In this document: positions 1-6,702 of the stretch, one piece after another
How the letters are laid out: each line of letters begins with the position of its first letter
Position numbering within the stretch: position 1 is the first letter of the stretch
Assembly: GCA_019454915.1 (NCBI GenBank)
Contig: JACFNM010000178.1
Location: forward strand, 1-8,631
From: Chitinophagaceae bacterium
Lineage (GTDB): Bacteria > Bacteroidota > Bacteroidia > Chitinophagales > Chitinophagaceae
Direction of reading: 5' to 3'
DNA length: 8,631 nucleotides
Notes under the pieces: generated by a model
What the model was told of the DNA's origin: nothing
What the model saw: the letters and a program-made list of their open reading frames with translations, nothing else
Database searches by the model: none
Program-made: the position numbers and the translations under genes

Positions 1-535
1 AGGGTATTTTCATTTCCACCACCCAACCATCCGGCTGGATTGATACTTTGCTTTCCCACACGGCATCCCAGCTTTTATCGCCATAATCTCCAAAATTAAC
101 GTCAAGATTTGGTCCAAGTCGTGCATCACTTTGCACATTGGAAGAGGTGACCAGGAACTGAAATCCGTTTTGCTGGTCGCGGTAGGTATCAAAAAAAACC
201 GAAAAAAAATCAGCATTATTTTGTTGTTCCTGGTCCCTCGCGGTGATTTGTTTGCGCATAAGAGCAGGGTCATCATATAAATAAGCGCCTACATATACCG
301 CATCGTCATCGTAGAGGATTTTTACCTCTGTTTTTTGGGAGGCTGGTTTTCCGAAGGAGGGAAAACTGACGATAAAATCTGAGGCGACGGGTGCTTGGAG
401 CCAGGCCTCTTCGTTCAGAAAAGCGTCAATTTTTGGCGCAACATCAATTCGTACCGCTTCAAGTATTTTAACCTGGGAATACAGGTTACCACAAATCAGT
501 AATAGGAACAGCAATAACAGGCTTTTCTGATTCAT
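1..535 (-). CDS. DUF5916 / CBM9-like domain protein, N-terminal part (partial)
   Basis: An open frame runs without a stop from the ATG at 535-533 to the window edge, giving 178 codons; the C-terminal part lies outside. Residues 1-20 form a Sec signal peptide (MNQKSLLLLFLLL, then cleavage near LYS|Q). Residues from about 25 to the edge resemble the carbohydrate-binding family 9-like domain that begins DUF5916 proteins: a hydrophobic VKILYDDDAVYVG strand, then FFSVFFDTYRDQQNGF, then VQSDA and DAVWESKV. In complete family members (usually 700-900 residues) this domain precedes a predicted outer-membrane beta-barrel region; their function is not established. The Cys in the signal is preceded by Ile, so a lipoprotein is unlikely. 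Two A8 tracts at 191-198 and 202-209 encode the FFSVFF stretch and are possible slippage sites, but the frame is intact here. Family assignment is from recalled motif pattern. Confidence 0.8.
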   Translation of the reverse strand, partial: MNQKSLLLLFLLLICGNLYSQVKILEAVRIDVAPKIDAFLNEEAWLQAPVASDFIVSFPSFGKPASQKTEVKILYDDDAVYVGAYLYDDPALMRKQITARDQEQQNNADFFSVFFDTYRDQQNGFQFLVTSSNVQSDARLGPNLDVNFGDYGDKSWDAVWESKVSIQPDGWVVEMKIP

Positions 536-555
536 GGGATTGTTTATAACAGGGT

Positions 556-563
556 CAAATTTA
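556..563 (-). promoter_or_regulatory. Candidate Bacteroidota -7 box for the DUF5916 gene
   Basis: Read on the minus strand the bases are TAAATTTG, a full match to the Bacteroidota -7 consensus TAnnTTTG, ending 20 bases before the ATG at 535. The nearest upstream TTG (minus strand, 580-578) lies 14 bases away, shorter than the usual 17-23, so the -33 element is weak or differently placed. No Shine-Dalgarno sequence follows, as is common in this phylum. Confidence 0.45.
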
Positions 564-577
564 GGCAGGTAATCAGA

Positions 578-590
578 CAATTCCGAATTG
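578..590. promoter_or_regulatory. Palindrome CAATTC-C-GAATTG in the -33 region
   Basis: A perfect 6+1+6 base dyad sits just upstream of the TAAATTTG box of the minus-strand DUF5916 gene, where the -33 element would be expected. Its position would suit a repressor or activator site. With arms this short it could occur by chance in AT-rich DNA. Confidence 0.25.
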
Positions 591-648
591 GCCTTGATTT
601 TTATAACGTTACCCATGATTCTGAGGGGAGGGTATAAGAAACGTAAAA

Positions 649-673
649 CCTCTGTCTTACCCCTAATCAGAGG
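649..673. repeat. Inverted repeat CCTCTG / CAGAGG
   Basis: Perfect 6-base arms at 649-654 and 668-673 enclose 13 bases. A competing 5-base hairpin, CCCCT (660-664) with AGGGG (671-675), overlaps it, so two alternative folds are possible in an RNA. No T tract follows, so this is not a standard terminator. Its meaning is unknown. Confidence 0.25.
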
Positions 674-856
674 GGAATTTGTACAAATACCGGGAAGAGA
701 ATTGCCTTGGGCCATTTAAATGAAGTCATTTTAAAACAAGTTTGGGTCATTCCTATGGCTAACGTAATTAATATAAAAAAATTTTATTATCTCTTGTTTT
801 ATTCAGCTAATTCCTTTCATTCTTTGGAGAACAAACAATGCGATGTTATGATTACG

Positions 857-889
857 GATACATTACAATCGCCGGTGTATTGTAATATC
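857..889. repeat. Inverted repeat ATTACAAT-N9-ATTGTAAT
   Basis: Perfect 8-base arms at 862-869 and 879-886 enclose 9 bases. Outer GAT (857-859) and ATC (887-889) can extend the stem past a 2-base bulge. TTTT follows at 890-893. It could be a dimeric regulator site or a weak hairpin terminator for a transcript in the gap. It lies about 230 bases before the lemA-type start, so a direct role in that promoter is doubtful. Confidence 0.35.
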
Positions 890-909
890 TTTTCTTCGCA
901 ATATCTCCT

Positions 910-923
910 GCAACGGTCGTTGC
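910..923. repeat. Inverted repeat GCAACG-GT-CGTTGC
   Basis: Perfect 6-base arms with a 2-base spacer begin 21 bases downstream of the preceding inverted repeat. In RNA it would form a 5-pair stem with a GGTC loop; as DNA it is a compact dyad. Function is unknown. Confidence 0.3.
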
Positions 924-1090
924 GTTTCCCCGAAATCCGACGGAAATTGATTTGATGGGAATAGGGAGTAAATTGAACCGGTAGAGATTAGAATAAGCCG
1001 GGTTACAGTAAATTATAGCTAACGGGTGGAGGGTATCACGTCAGCCAAAGATGATATCGGTAAATACTATCTATTCATTTTAAAACTCCG

Positions 1091-1114
1091 TATATTTAAT
1101 AAATAAATATTTAT
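1091..1114 (+). promoter_or_regulatory. AT-rich leader with weak -7 match before the LemA gene
   Basis: TATATTTA at 1091-1098 matches five of the six fixed positions of TAnnTTTG and ends 21 bases before the ATG at 1120. No clear TTG/TTTG -33 element is seen upstream. The palindrome ATAAATATTTAT occupies 1103-1114, immediately before the start codon. No Shine-Dalgarno sequence is present. Confidence 0.3.
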
Positions 1115-1119
1115 ACCAC

Positions 1120-1680
1120 ATGACCGCAATCTGGATTTTAATTGCAATCGTAGCCGTTTTGGCCATCTGGCTCGTCTCCATATACAACAGTCTGGTGAGG
1201 CTGCGTACCAAAATTGATAATAGCTGGAGCGATATTCGCGTATTTTTGAAAAAAAGGTTTGACCTCATTCCTAACCTGGTCAATACGGTAAAAGGATACG
1301 CTGAACATGAAAAATCAACTTTTGAAGAAATAACCGCTGCCCGGGCTGCGGTGGGCAAAGTAGCGCCCGATGATCTCAAGGGACTGGCTGAAGCGAATCA
1401 GCAGCTAACGGGCGCGTTGAGTCGTTTGTTTGCCGTGGCCGAAAATTATCCCGATTTGAAGGCCAGCGCCAATTTTATCGAGTTACAAAATGCGCTGAGA
1501 GAGATTGAAACCGATTTAGGGAATGCCCGACGCTATTATAATGCTACGGTCAGAGACTATAATATTGCCATTCAGCAATTTCCCGCTGTTTTGATAGCAG
1601 GTTCTATGGGATTCTCCAAAAGAGAATTTTATGAGCTGGAGAATCCGGCGGAAGAGCAAAATGTGGAAGTCAAGTTTTAA
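1120..1680 (+). CDS. lemA: LemA family protein
   Basis: The 186-residue protein has the usual LemA size and layout. An N-terminal membrane segment (about residues 3-20) anchors a helical domain. LemA hallmarks are DNSWSDIRVFLKKRFDLIPN followed by LVNTVKGYAEHEK, then AVAENYPDLKAS, NARRYYNATVRDYN and FP..L...MGF near the C-terminus. LemA proteins form a helical bundle tethered to the membrane; their biochemical role is not established. Six bases after its stop the DUF2207 gene starts, so the two are almost certainly co-transcribed. LemA genes often neighbour TPM-domain or DUF2207 membrane proteins with Gly-rich tails, which supports a shared envelope role. No TPM gene is present on either side here. 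The ATG at 1120 is the start that gives a normal N-terminal anchor. Confidence 0.93.
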   Translation: MTAIWILIAIVAVLAIWLVSIYNSLVRLRTKIDNSWSDIRVFLKKRFDLIPNLVNTVKGYAEHEKSTFEEITAARAAVGKVAPDDLKGLAEANQQLTGALSRLFAVAENYPDLKASANFIELQNALREIETDLGNARRYYNATVRDYNIAIQQFPAVLIAGSMGFSKREFYELENPAEEQNVEVKF

Positions 1681-1686
1681 GACGTT

Positions 1687-3408
1687 ATGAAACTGCGCCT
1701 CTTTTTCGGCTTTGTTTTCCTTTTATTAGCAGGATCGCGGGCATCTGCGCAGGAATACTTTTTTATCCGACACTTTCATGTGGATATCCAACTTGAAAAG
1801 AATGCAGATATAAAAGTGTCGGAAAAAATAGATGTACATTTCCTTGAGCCCAGACACGGTATTTTCAGAAAAATACCCTACCGTTATCCGCTTTCGGCTT
1901 TGGGTGATTCTGTTGAAAAAGCGAATACTGATTGGGTCTTTAACGGCTACCGTTATACGAAGATTAAAGGAATCGGGGTAAAGAATTTTAAATTCGAAAG
2001 GGAAGAGGACGGAGATTATATCTCTGTCAGAATTGGATCACCTGATGAATATGTTGAAGGAGACCAGACCTACGAAATCAGTTACACTGTAACAGGCGCG
2101 ATCAATTTCTTTGAACACTATTCTGAATTATACTTTAATCTGATTGGTAATGAATGGGACGTAAAAATAGATTCCGCGACTTTCTCCATACACTTTTTCG
2201 AGCCGTTGCCTGATATCAATCAGTGGTTTGTTGCCACGGGCAAGGCAGGGAGCAAAGAGAATAATACTTTATCCGCGTGGAAAGACCGGCAAACATTCGA
2301 AGGTCATTCGATACAACCGTTGAATCCGGGCGAGGGAATAACGGCAGGCGTAAGAATGCCTGCGGGATATTTGAAGAAGCCAGATTATAAGTTAATGGGG
2401 ATATGGTGGATGTTGTTGCCCGTGATGGTTTTTGTATTGCTGTTTCGGGCGTGGCGGAAGTGGGGTAAAGATTTGCCGGTTACGGTGCAAACGGAATATT
2501 ATCCTCCGGAAGAAATAAGTCCTTCGGTAGCGGGTTATATTATTGACGGGCGGTTGAACCGACGGGATCTCACGGCGCTTATTCCTTTCTGGGGCGCCGG
2601 TGGCTACATACAGGTTAAGGAGGTTGTATCAAAAAAACTTTTGGGGCTTATTCATAACACAACTTACGAATTCATTAAGCTGAAAGATTTGGATCCCGGA
2701 GCGCAGGAATTCGAAAAAACCATGTTTAACGGATTGTTTGCGACTAAGGATACGGTCGTTTTGGATGATCTGAAGAATAGTTTTTACATAACGATGAATA
2801 AGGCAAAGACGGATTTGGAAGAGAAGATTTCGACAGAAGAATATTACACGACTCATAGCAGGGCTATACCGCTGTTGTATATTATTCTTGGGCTTATTAT
2901 GCTGATACCTTCGTTGTTGCCTATGCTCATTTTCTATCCGGTTGATTTTTTGAAATGGCTGTCTCTGCCTCTCTGTACGCTGCCGTTTTTCATTTTTGCG
3001 CCGTTGATGCCCAGGAAAACGGTGAGGGGGACAGAACTTTATCAAAAGTTACTTGGGTTCAGGGAGTTTATCAAAACGGTAGAGAAAGACAGGTTGCAGG
3101 AGTTCCTGCGACAGGATAGTAATTATTTTGATAAGGTTTTACCTTTTGCAATTGTTTTTGGTGTTGCTGATAAGTGGAAGGATAAGCTGGAGGGGCTGGA
3201 AATTCCTCCTCCCGCCTGGTATGTGGGAAATTATACGGACCATGGCTTCAATACGATGGGCTTTATGAATAGTCTTGACCGTTCGATGAACGCCATGAGC
3301 AGTACTTTTTACAGTTCTCCTCCTTCGAGCGGGTCCTCAGGCGGAAGTTTTGGCGGCGGTGGCTCCAGCGGCGGCGGATTTGGCGGCGGCGGCGGTGGCA
3401 GTTGGTAG
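1687..3408 (+). CDS. DUF2207 family membrane protein with glycine-rich C-terminal tail
   Basis: A Sec signal (residues 1-21, cleaved near ASA|QEY) precedes an extracytoplasmic DUF2207 domain at about 25-225, with the family-type opening in which repeated charged strands lead into HGIFRKIPYRYP (57-68). A membrane segment follows at about 237-255. Next is a region of about 260-390 that includes EISPSVAGYIIDGRLNRRDL. Two further membrane segments lie at about 393-442. The distal region contains LYQKLLGFREFI (451-462) and the AIVFGVADKW motif (488-497) typical of the family. The tail (549-573) is almost only Gly and Ser, ending GGSW. The protein is likely an integral inner-membrane protein working with the upstream LemA, 6 bases away. 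Its molecular function is unknown. Its stop lies 2 bases from the convergent TonB receptor stop, leaving no room for a separate terminator. Confidence 0.88.
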   Translation: MKLRLFFGFVFLLLAGSRASAQEYFFIRHFHVDIQLEKNADIKVSEKIDVHFLEPRHGIFRKIPYRYPLSALGDSVEKANTDWVFNGYRYTKIKGIGVKNFKFEREEDGDYISVRIGSPDEYVEGDQTYEISYTVTGAINFFEHYSELYFNLIGNEWDVKIDSATFSIHFFEPLPDINQWFVATGKAGSKENNTLSAWKDRQTFEGHSIQPLNPGEGITAGVRMPAGYLKKPDYKLMGIWWMLLPVMVFVLLFRAWRKWGKDLPVTVQTEYYPPEEISPSVAGYIIDGRLNRRDLTALIPFWGAGGYIQVKEVVSKKLLGLIHNTTYEFIKLKDLDPGAQEFEKTMFNGLFATKDTVVLDDLKNSFYITMNKAKTDLEEKISTEEYYTTHSRAIPLLYIILGLIMLIPSLLPMLIFYPVDFLKWLSLPLCTLPFFIFAPLMPRKTVRGTELYQKLLGFREFIKTVEKDRLQEFLRQDSNYFDKVLPFAIVFGVADKWKDKLEGLEIPPPAWYVGNYTDHGFNTMGFMNSLDRSMNAMSSTFYSSPPSSGSSGGSFGGGGSSGGGFGGGGGGSW

Positions 3409-3410
3409 GT

Positions 3411-5435
3411 TTATCGGTTTCGATTGAAGAACCGAATTGTGACATAGAAATTTCTGCCTTCTTCAGGAAACCCTTCCACCAGACTGTAGTTCTTATCGAA
3501 AAGATTTTTTATCCCTGCTTCTACGCGCAAATGAGCGCCTATCTTTCTGCTTCCCATAATATCAATTAATGTAAAATCTTTTACTGCTGTTCCATAGCTC
3601 GTACTGTAGCGTGAACCATTATACTCCGTGCTCAGTGTTAGTTCTGATTTATTGTCGGGTTGATATTGAATATAGCCGAATATTTTTGATCGGGGAACAT
3701 CCGTGAAACGGATAGTTGGATTGGTCAGGTTTCGTCTTTCTAAATAGGTGTAATTTATACTTGCGAACAGCTGCCTGATGATTTGATAATTGACATTGAA
3801 TTCAGCGCCCTTATATTCTGCTCTACCGGCGTTCAGCATCTGAGATTTCCCCGGTTGCACATTGTCTACGCTCATAATAATATCCGCTAACCTGCTGTAA
3901 AAAAAAGCAGTTTGAAAAAATAGTTTTTGCGATGCTTGTCCAGCATAATTTATTTCATAGTTGGTAGCCGTTTCCGGCCTTAATCCCGGATTCGGAATAG
4001 CCCTACCCAACCGATAAGAATACCGATCTTTGATGGTTGCAAAGCGGGTCTTATGGGAGAATACTCCGCCTATTTTGTGACCTTCTTTCAAATAATAAAA
4101 CAAAGCGATTTGCCCGTCAAATGCTTCGCTGATTCCTGCGTCCGGAAAATTTGAAATGGTTTCATCATCGGAGTTGTATTCTTCTGCGGTTACATTGTCC
4201 CGCGTACTATATCCCAGGCCCGGAATTAACAGCCACTTTTCAGAAATCTTATACACATCCTCCACGCCAATGGTAAAGGTATTATCTATAAAATGAAGGA
4301 CCGGCTGCACCAAATCACGCTCCCTGTGCACATCTTTCTTAAAATGAACCGCTCCTTTTAAATGATGCCTTTTTGCAATAGTGGTTCCATACTCGATATT
4401 GCCGCCATAGGTATAATCATTATACCAGCTTTTGAACGCATAAGGTTTCGTAATGGTAGTATAAGACGCATCATCATAGCTGATAATGGAATTGATAAAC
4501 TTATCATAATAGAGCCTGGCTTTGAAATAGCCCGTAGTGCCGATATTGTTTTTTGACATGAAGTAAAAGGTCTCTTTATTCCACTGCGGCCACTTCCAGA
4601 ACCTGGGTTTTTTTAGAAGAGCATTCAAGGTATCACTTCCGGTATATACCGGCCCGCCCTTATTTCCCTGTTGATTGATATATCCGAATACATATTCGCT
4701 CTTCTCGTTGGGAGTCCACCCAAGTTTGATATTGTATTTTTGATCGGTTCGATAGGAATTATCCCGCTGTCCGCCGTCTTCATGATCTGTAGGTATAAAA
4801 TTGCGGCTAAGCCGGAATGCATCCCGGTGGAGATAACTCAATCCTCCCTGCAGATAAAATTTACCCAGACGGGATCCCACATTGAGGTTTCCCCGGTAAC
4901 CATCGGAATTGATCATCCCGATGGCGCCATCATATTCAAACCGCTCAACGGGTTTTCTGGAAACTAAATTAATAGCGCCGCCCAGAGAATTGGGTCCGTA
5001 TAAAATAGAAGAGTATCCCTTGGAAACATCTATTGCAGAAAGATCAAAAGTAGTGAAGCGCGCCAGGTCAACATACCCGTCGAAAGGAACGTACACCGGT
5101 ATTCCATCCATATACACGGGAATCTGTCTTAAATCAAAACCCCTGACGGTTACCATAGATTCGTTTCTCGGCCCAACGGTTGCCAGGTTCACACCTGCAA
5201 TCATATTGATGGCCCTGGATACCTCCAATTTATTCTGGGATTCCATTTGGTGCAGATTAATCCGGGTGGATAATTCAGGCTTTTGATTGGCAACGATGAT
5301 CACTTCTCCAAGTTGGAAAACCTTATCATTACGTACCGAATCAATTCTGTCTAAAGTCGCCCGCTCTGATTCCTGGGCGAGGCCGATGAAAGGAAGACAG
5401 CAGAGTCCCAAAATAAATAGCTTCTTTACTTTCAT
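3411..5435 (-). CDS. TonB-dependent outer-membrane receptor
   Basis: The 674-residue protein starts with a Sec signal (1-20, IGLA|QES). FQLGEVIIVAN at 40-50 is a plausible TonB-box region. The plug spans about 45-162, with VTVRGFDLRQIPVYMDGIPV (96-115), the ILYGPNSLGGAINLVSRKP segment at 144-162 and DVSKG (136-140). The rest is a beta-barrel ending in GIKNLFDKNYS and a strand closing on aromatic residues (NFYVTIRFF) plus a short NRNR extension. It lacks the N-terminal carboxypeptidase-regulatory-like domain common in SusC-type proteins and has no SusD neighbour, so glycan uptake is less likely than uptake of a metal complex, cofactor or small organic ligand. The ligand is not readable from sequence. 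It is divergent from the SorA-like/cytochrome pair, which may indicate shared control. The ATG at 5435-5433 gives a proper signal peptide. Confidence 0.93.
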   Translation of the reverse strand: MKVKKLFILGLCCLPFIGLAQESERATLDRIDSVRNDKVFQLGEVIIVANQKPELSTRINLHQMESQNKLEVSRAINMIAGVNLATVGPRNESMVTVRGFDLRQIPVYMDGIPVYVPFDGYVDLARFTTFDLSAIDVSKGYSSILYGPNSLGGAINLVSRKPVERFEYDGAIGMINSDGYRGNLNVGSRLGKFYLQGGLSYLHRDAFRLSRNFIPTDHEDGGQRDNSYRTDQKYNIKLGWTPNEKSEYVFGYINQQGNKGGPVYTGSDTLNALLKKPRFWKWPQWNKETFYFMSKNNIGTTGYFKARLYYDKFINSIISYDDASYTTITKPYAFKSWYNDYTYGGNIEYGTTIAKRHHLKGAVHFKKDVHRERDLVQPVLHFIDNTFTIGVEDVYKISEKWLLIPGLGYSTRDNVTAEEYNSDDETISNFPDAGISEAFDGQIALFYYLKEGHKIGGVFSHKTRFATIKDRYSYRLGRAIPNPGLRPETATNYEINYAGQASQKLFFQTAFFYSRLADIIMSVDNVQPGKSQMLNAGRAEYKGAEFNVNYQIIRQLFASINYTYLERRNLTNPTIRFTDVPRSKIFGYIQYQPDNKSELTLSTEYNGSRYSTSYGTAVKDFTLIDIMGSRKIGAHLRVEAGIKNLFDKNYSLVEGFPEEGRNFYVTIRFFNRNR

Positions 5436-5512
5436 GTGATTTCAAGTTAACCGAAATTCAAAATTTAATCCTACCTTTATCTGTATTATTATCTTCAGAA
5501 GAACACAATCTA
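5436..5512. promoter_or_regulatory. Shared divergent promoter region, TonB receptor / SorA-like gene
   Basis: These 77 bases must hold both promoters and any shared operator. On the plus strand TACCTTTA (5472-5479) matches five of six fixed positions of TAnnTTTG, 33 bases before the ATG at 5513. On the minus strand TAAATTTTG (5467-5459) is a near match with one extra spacer base. These two candidates lie within 20 bases of each other, so the promoters would be back to back. No clear -33 elements are seen, and no long dyad. Confidence 0.4.
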
Positions 5513-6700
5513 ATGAAAGAACTATTGACTTTCTCGATGTTTACGGCTTTCATATTGTCTTGTAATGCGCCAACGTCCTCAACTGTACCGGAAACCACTA
5601 ACATTGAAGACGAGGTATTGGTAAAGGCTGAGGGCAAAGATAGTATGATACTGCTTACCGATCGTCCGCCGAATCTGGAAACGCCGTTGAAATTTTTCCT
5701 GCACGATTATACGCCCAATAAAGTATTTTTTGTTCGGTGGCATCTTGCGGGATTGCCTGGCGTAGTTGATGAAGATACTTTTCGTTTGAGGATAGGAGGT
5801 CATGTTAATAAGGATGTTGCTTTATCGCTTCATGATCTTAAAACAAAATTCACCCCCGTTACCATCAGCGCCCTGTGCCAGTGTTCGGGGAATTCCCGGA
5901 GTTTCTTTGACCCGCGGGTTCCGGGCGGGCAATGGAAAAACGGCGCTATGGGAAATGCGAAATGGACCGGGGTAAAACTGAGTGATCTACTGGCTTATGC
6001 AGGCGTCCGGAAAGGCGCTGTTGAAGTAAGTTTTGACGGCTTGGATATGCCCCCCGCTCCTACGATTGCCGACTTTGTAAAATCGTTAAAATATGATCAT
6101 GCTAATGATGGGGAAGTAATGGTAGCTTATGAAATGAATGGAGAACCGCTGCCGTTACTCAACGGGTATCCCCTTAAGCTGGTTGTGCCCGGGTGGTATG
6201 CCACCTATTGGGTAGGAATGCTGAGTGATATTCAGGTACTCGACAAACCTTTCGAAGGATTCTGGATGAAAAATGCCTACAAGATACCTAAGGGCATATC
6301 AAATGGAAACGAGAGTCCGGACTCGCTCGCTACGGATATGGAGCCTATCAACGTAATGGATGTACGGTCTATCTTCGTTTCACCCGAGCCTAATGAAATC
6401 ATAAAAGCCGGAAAGAAATCGGATATTCAGGGATTGGCATTCGATGGAGGGTTTGGAATTACTAAAATGGAATTGTCTGCCGATGATGGTAAAACATGGA
6501 AGGAAGCGAGGCTGGATCCTGAATTGGGGAAATACTCCTGGAGACGCTGGCATTACGATTTCACACCGCCCGGAAAAGGAGATTATGCTTTGCTTGTAAA
6601 AGCCACCAATGCACGGGGAGAAACACAGCCCATGCACCAATGGAACCGGAGCGGTTACATGCGTAATGAAATAGAAGTTCTACCATTAAAAGCCGAATAA
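5513..6700 (+). CDS. SorA-like sulfite dehydrogenase (molybdopterin, sulfite oxidase family), predicted lipoprotein
   Basis: The 395-residue protein has an oxidoreductase molybdopterin domain (about 45-250) followed by the Mo-cofactor dimerisation domain (about 278-392, with KMELSADDGKTW and QWNRSGYMRNE). The Mo ligand is C124 in QCSGNSR. R75 and H77 (FFVRWH), R129 and Y256 (FWMKNAYKIP) complete the sulfite-oxidase active site. From memory, Starkeya novella SorA uses R55, H57, C104, R109 and Y236, so every residue matches at a constant offset of 20. It should oxidise sulfite to sulfate and pass electrons to the cytochrome encoded 2 bases downstream. The N-terminus (MKELLTFSMFTAFILSC) is a Sec/lipobox signal with lipid Cys17 and no twin arginine, which is unusual for a Mo enzyme. 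No ATG, GTG or TTG lies upstream in frame before the stop at 5414-5416. G235 replaces the Lys common in the PGWYATYWVK segment. Another substrate is possible. Confidence 0.88.
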   Translation: MKELLTFSMFTAFILSCNAPTSSTVPETTNIEDEVLVKAEGKDSMILLTDRPPNLETPLKFFLHDYTPNKVFFVRWHLAGLPGVVDEDTFRLRIGGHVNKDVALSLHDLKTKFTPVTISALCQCSGNSRSFFDPRVPGGQWKNGAMGNAKWTGVKLSDLLAYAGVRKGAVEVSFDGLDMPPAPTIADFVKSLKYDHANDGEVMVAYEMNGEPLPLLNGYPLKLVVPGWYATYWVGMLSDIQVLDKPFEGFWMKNAYKIPKGISNGNESPDSLATDMEPINVMDVRSIFVSPEPNEIIKAGKKSDIQGLAFDGGFGITKMELSADDGKTWKEARLDPELGKYSWRRWHYDFTPPGKGDYALLVKATNARGETQPMHQWNRSGYMRNEIEVLPLKAE

Positions 6701-6702
6701 CC

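Larger units (their letters stand above)
536..1119. other. Gene-poor intergenic region of 584 bases
   Basis: This stretch separates the divergent DUF5916 gene and the lemA-type gene. I find no tRNA, transposase remnant or convincing gene. A frame at 707-955 with a TTG start (82 codons) has no recognisable motif and an atypical composition, so I do not call it. The region does contain several short inverted repeats (578-590, 649-673, 857-889, 910-923) and an AT-rich block just before the lemA start. It is long for a bacterial promoter gap and may hold a long leader, a small RNA or a decayed gene. Confidence 0.6.

Noticed and set aside
10..276. 88-codon minus-strand frame overlapping the DUF5916 gene
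   Set aside because: It is another frame of the same region; the DUF5916 frame has the signal peptide and conserved motifs and is open across it, so no frameshift needs to be assumed.
707..955. 82-codon frame on the plus strand in the large gap
   Set aside because: It starts with TTG, has no recognised motif, no signal or membrane pattern, and overlaps the inverted repeats; more likely non-coding.
2629..3045. 138-codon antisense frame within the DUF2207 gene
   Set aside because: Rich in Arg, Gln and Asn with no domain; it is the opposite-strand reading of a well-supported coding region.
3331..3405. GGC-rich repeat resembling a DNA tandem repeat or CRISPR-like array
   Set aside because: It is in frame and encodes the expected Gly-rich tail; there are no spacers or regular repeat units.
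4909..5286. 125-codon plus-strand frame within the TonB receptor gene
   Set aside because: It is antisense to the conserved plug domain and has no independent motif.
5417..5512. Upstream in-frame extension of the SorA-like gene that could supply a Tat signal
   Set aside because: The frame is open back to the stop at 5414-5416 but contains no ATG, GTG or TTG and no pair of Arg codons.
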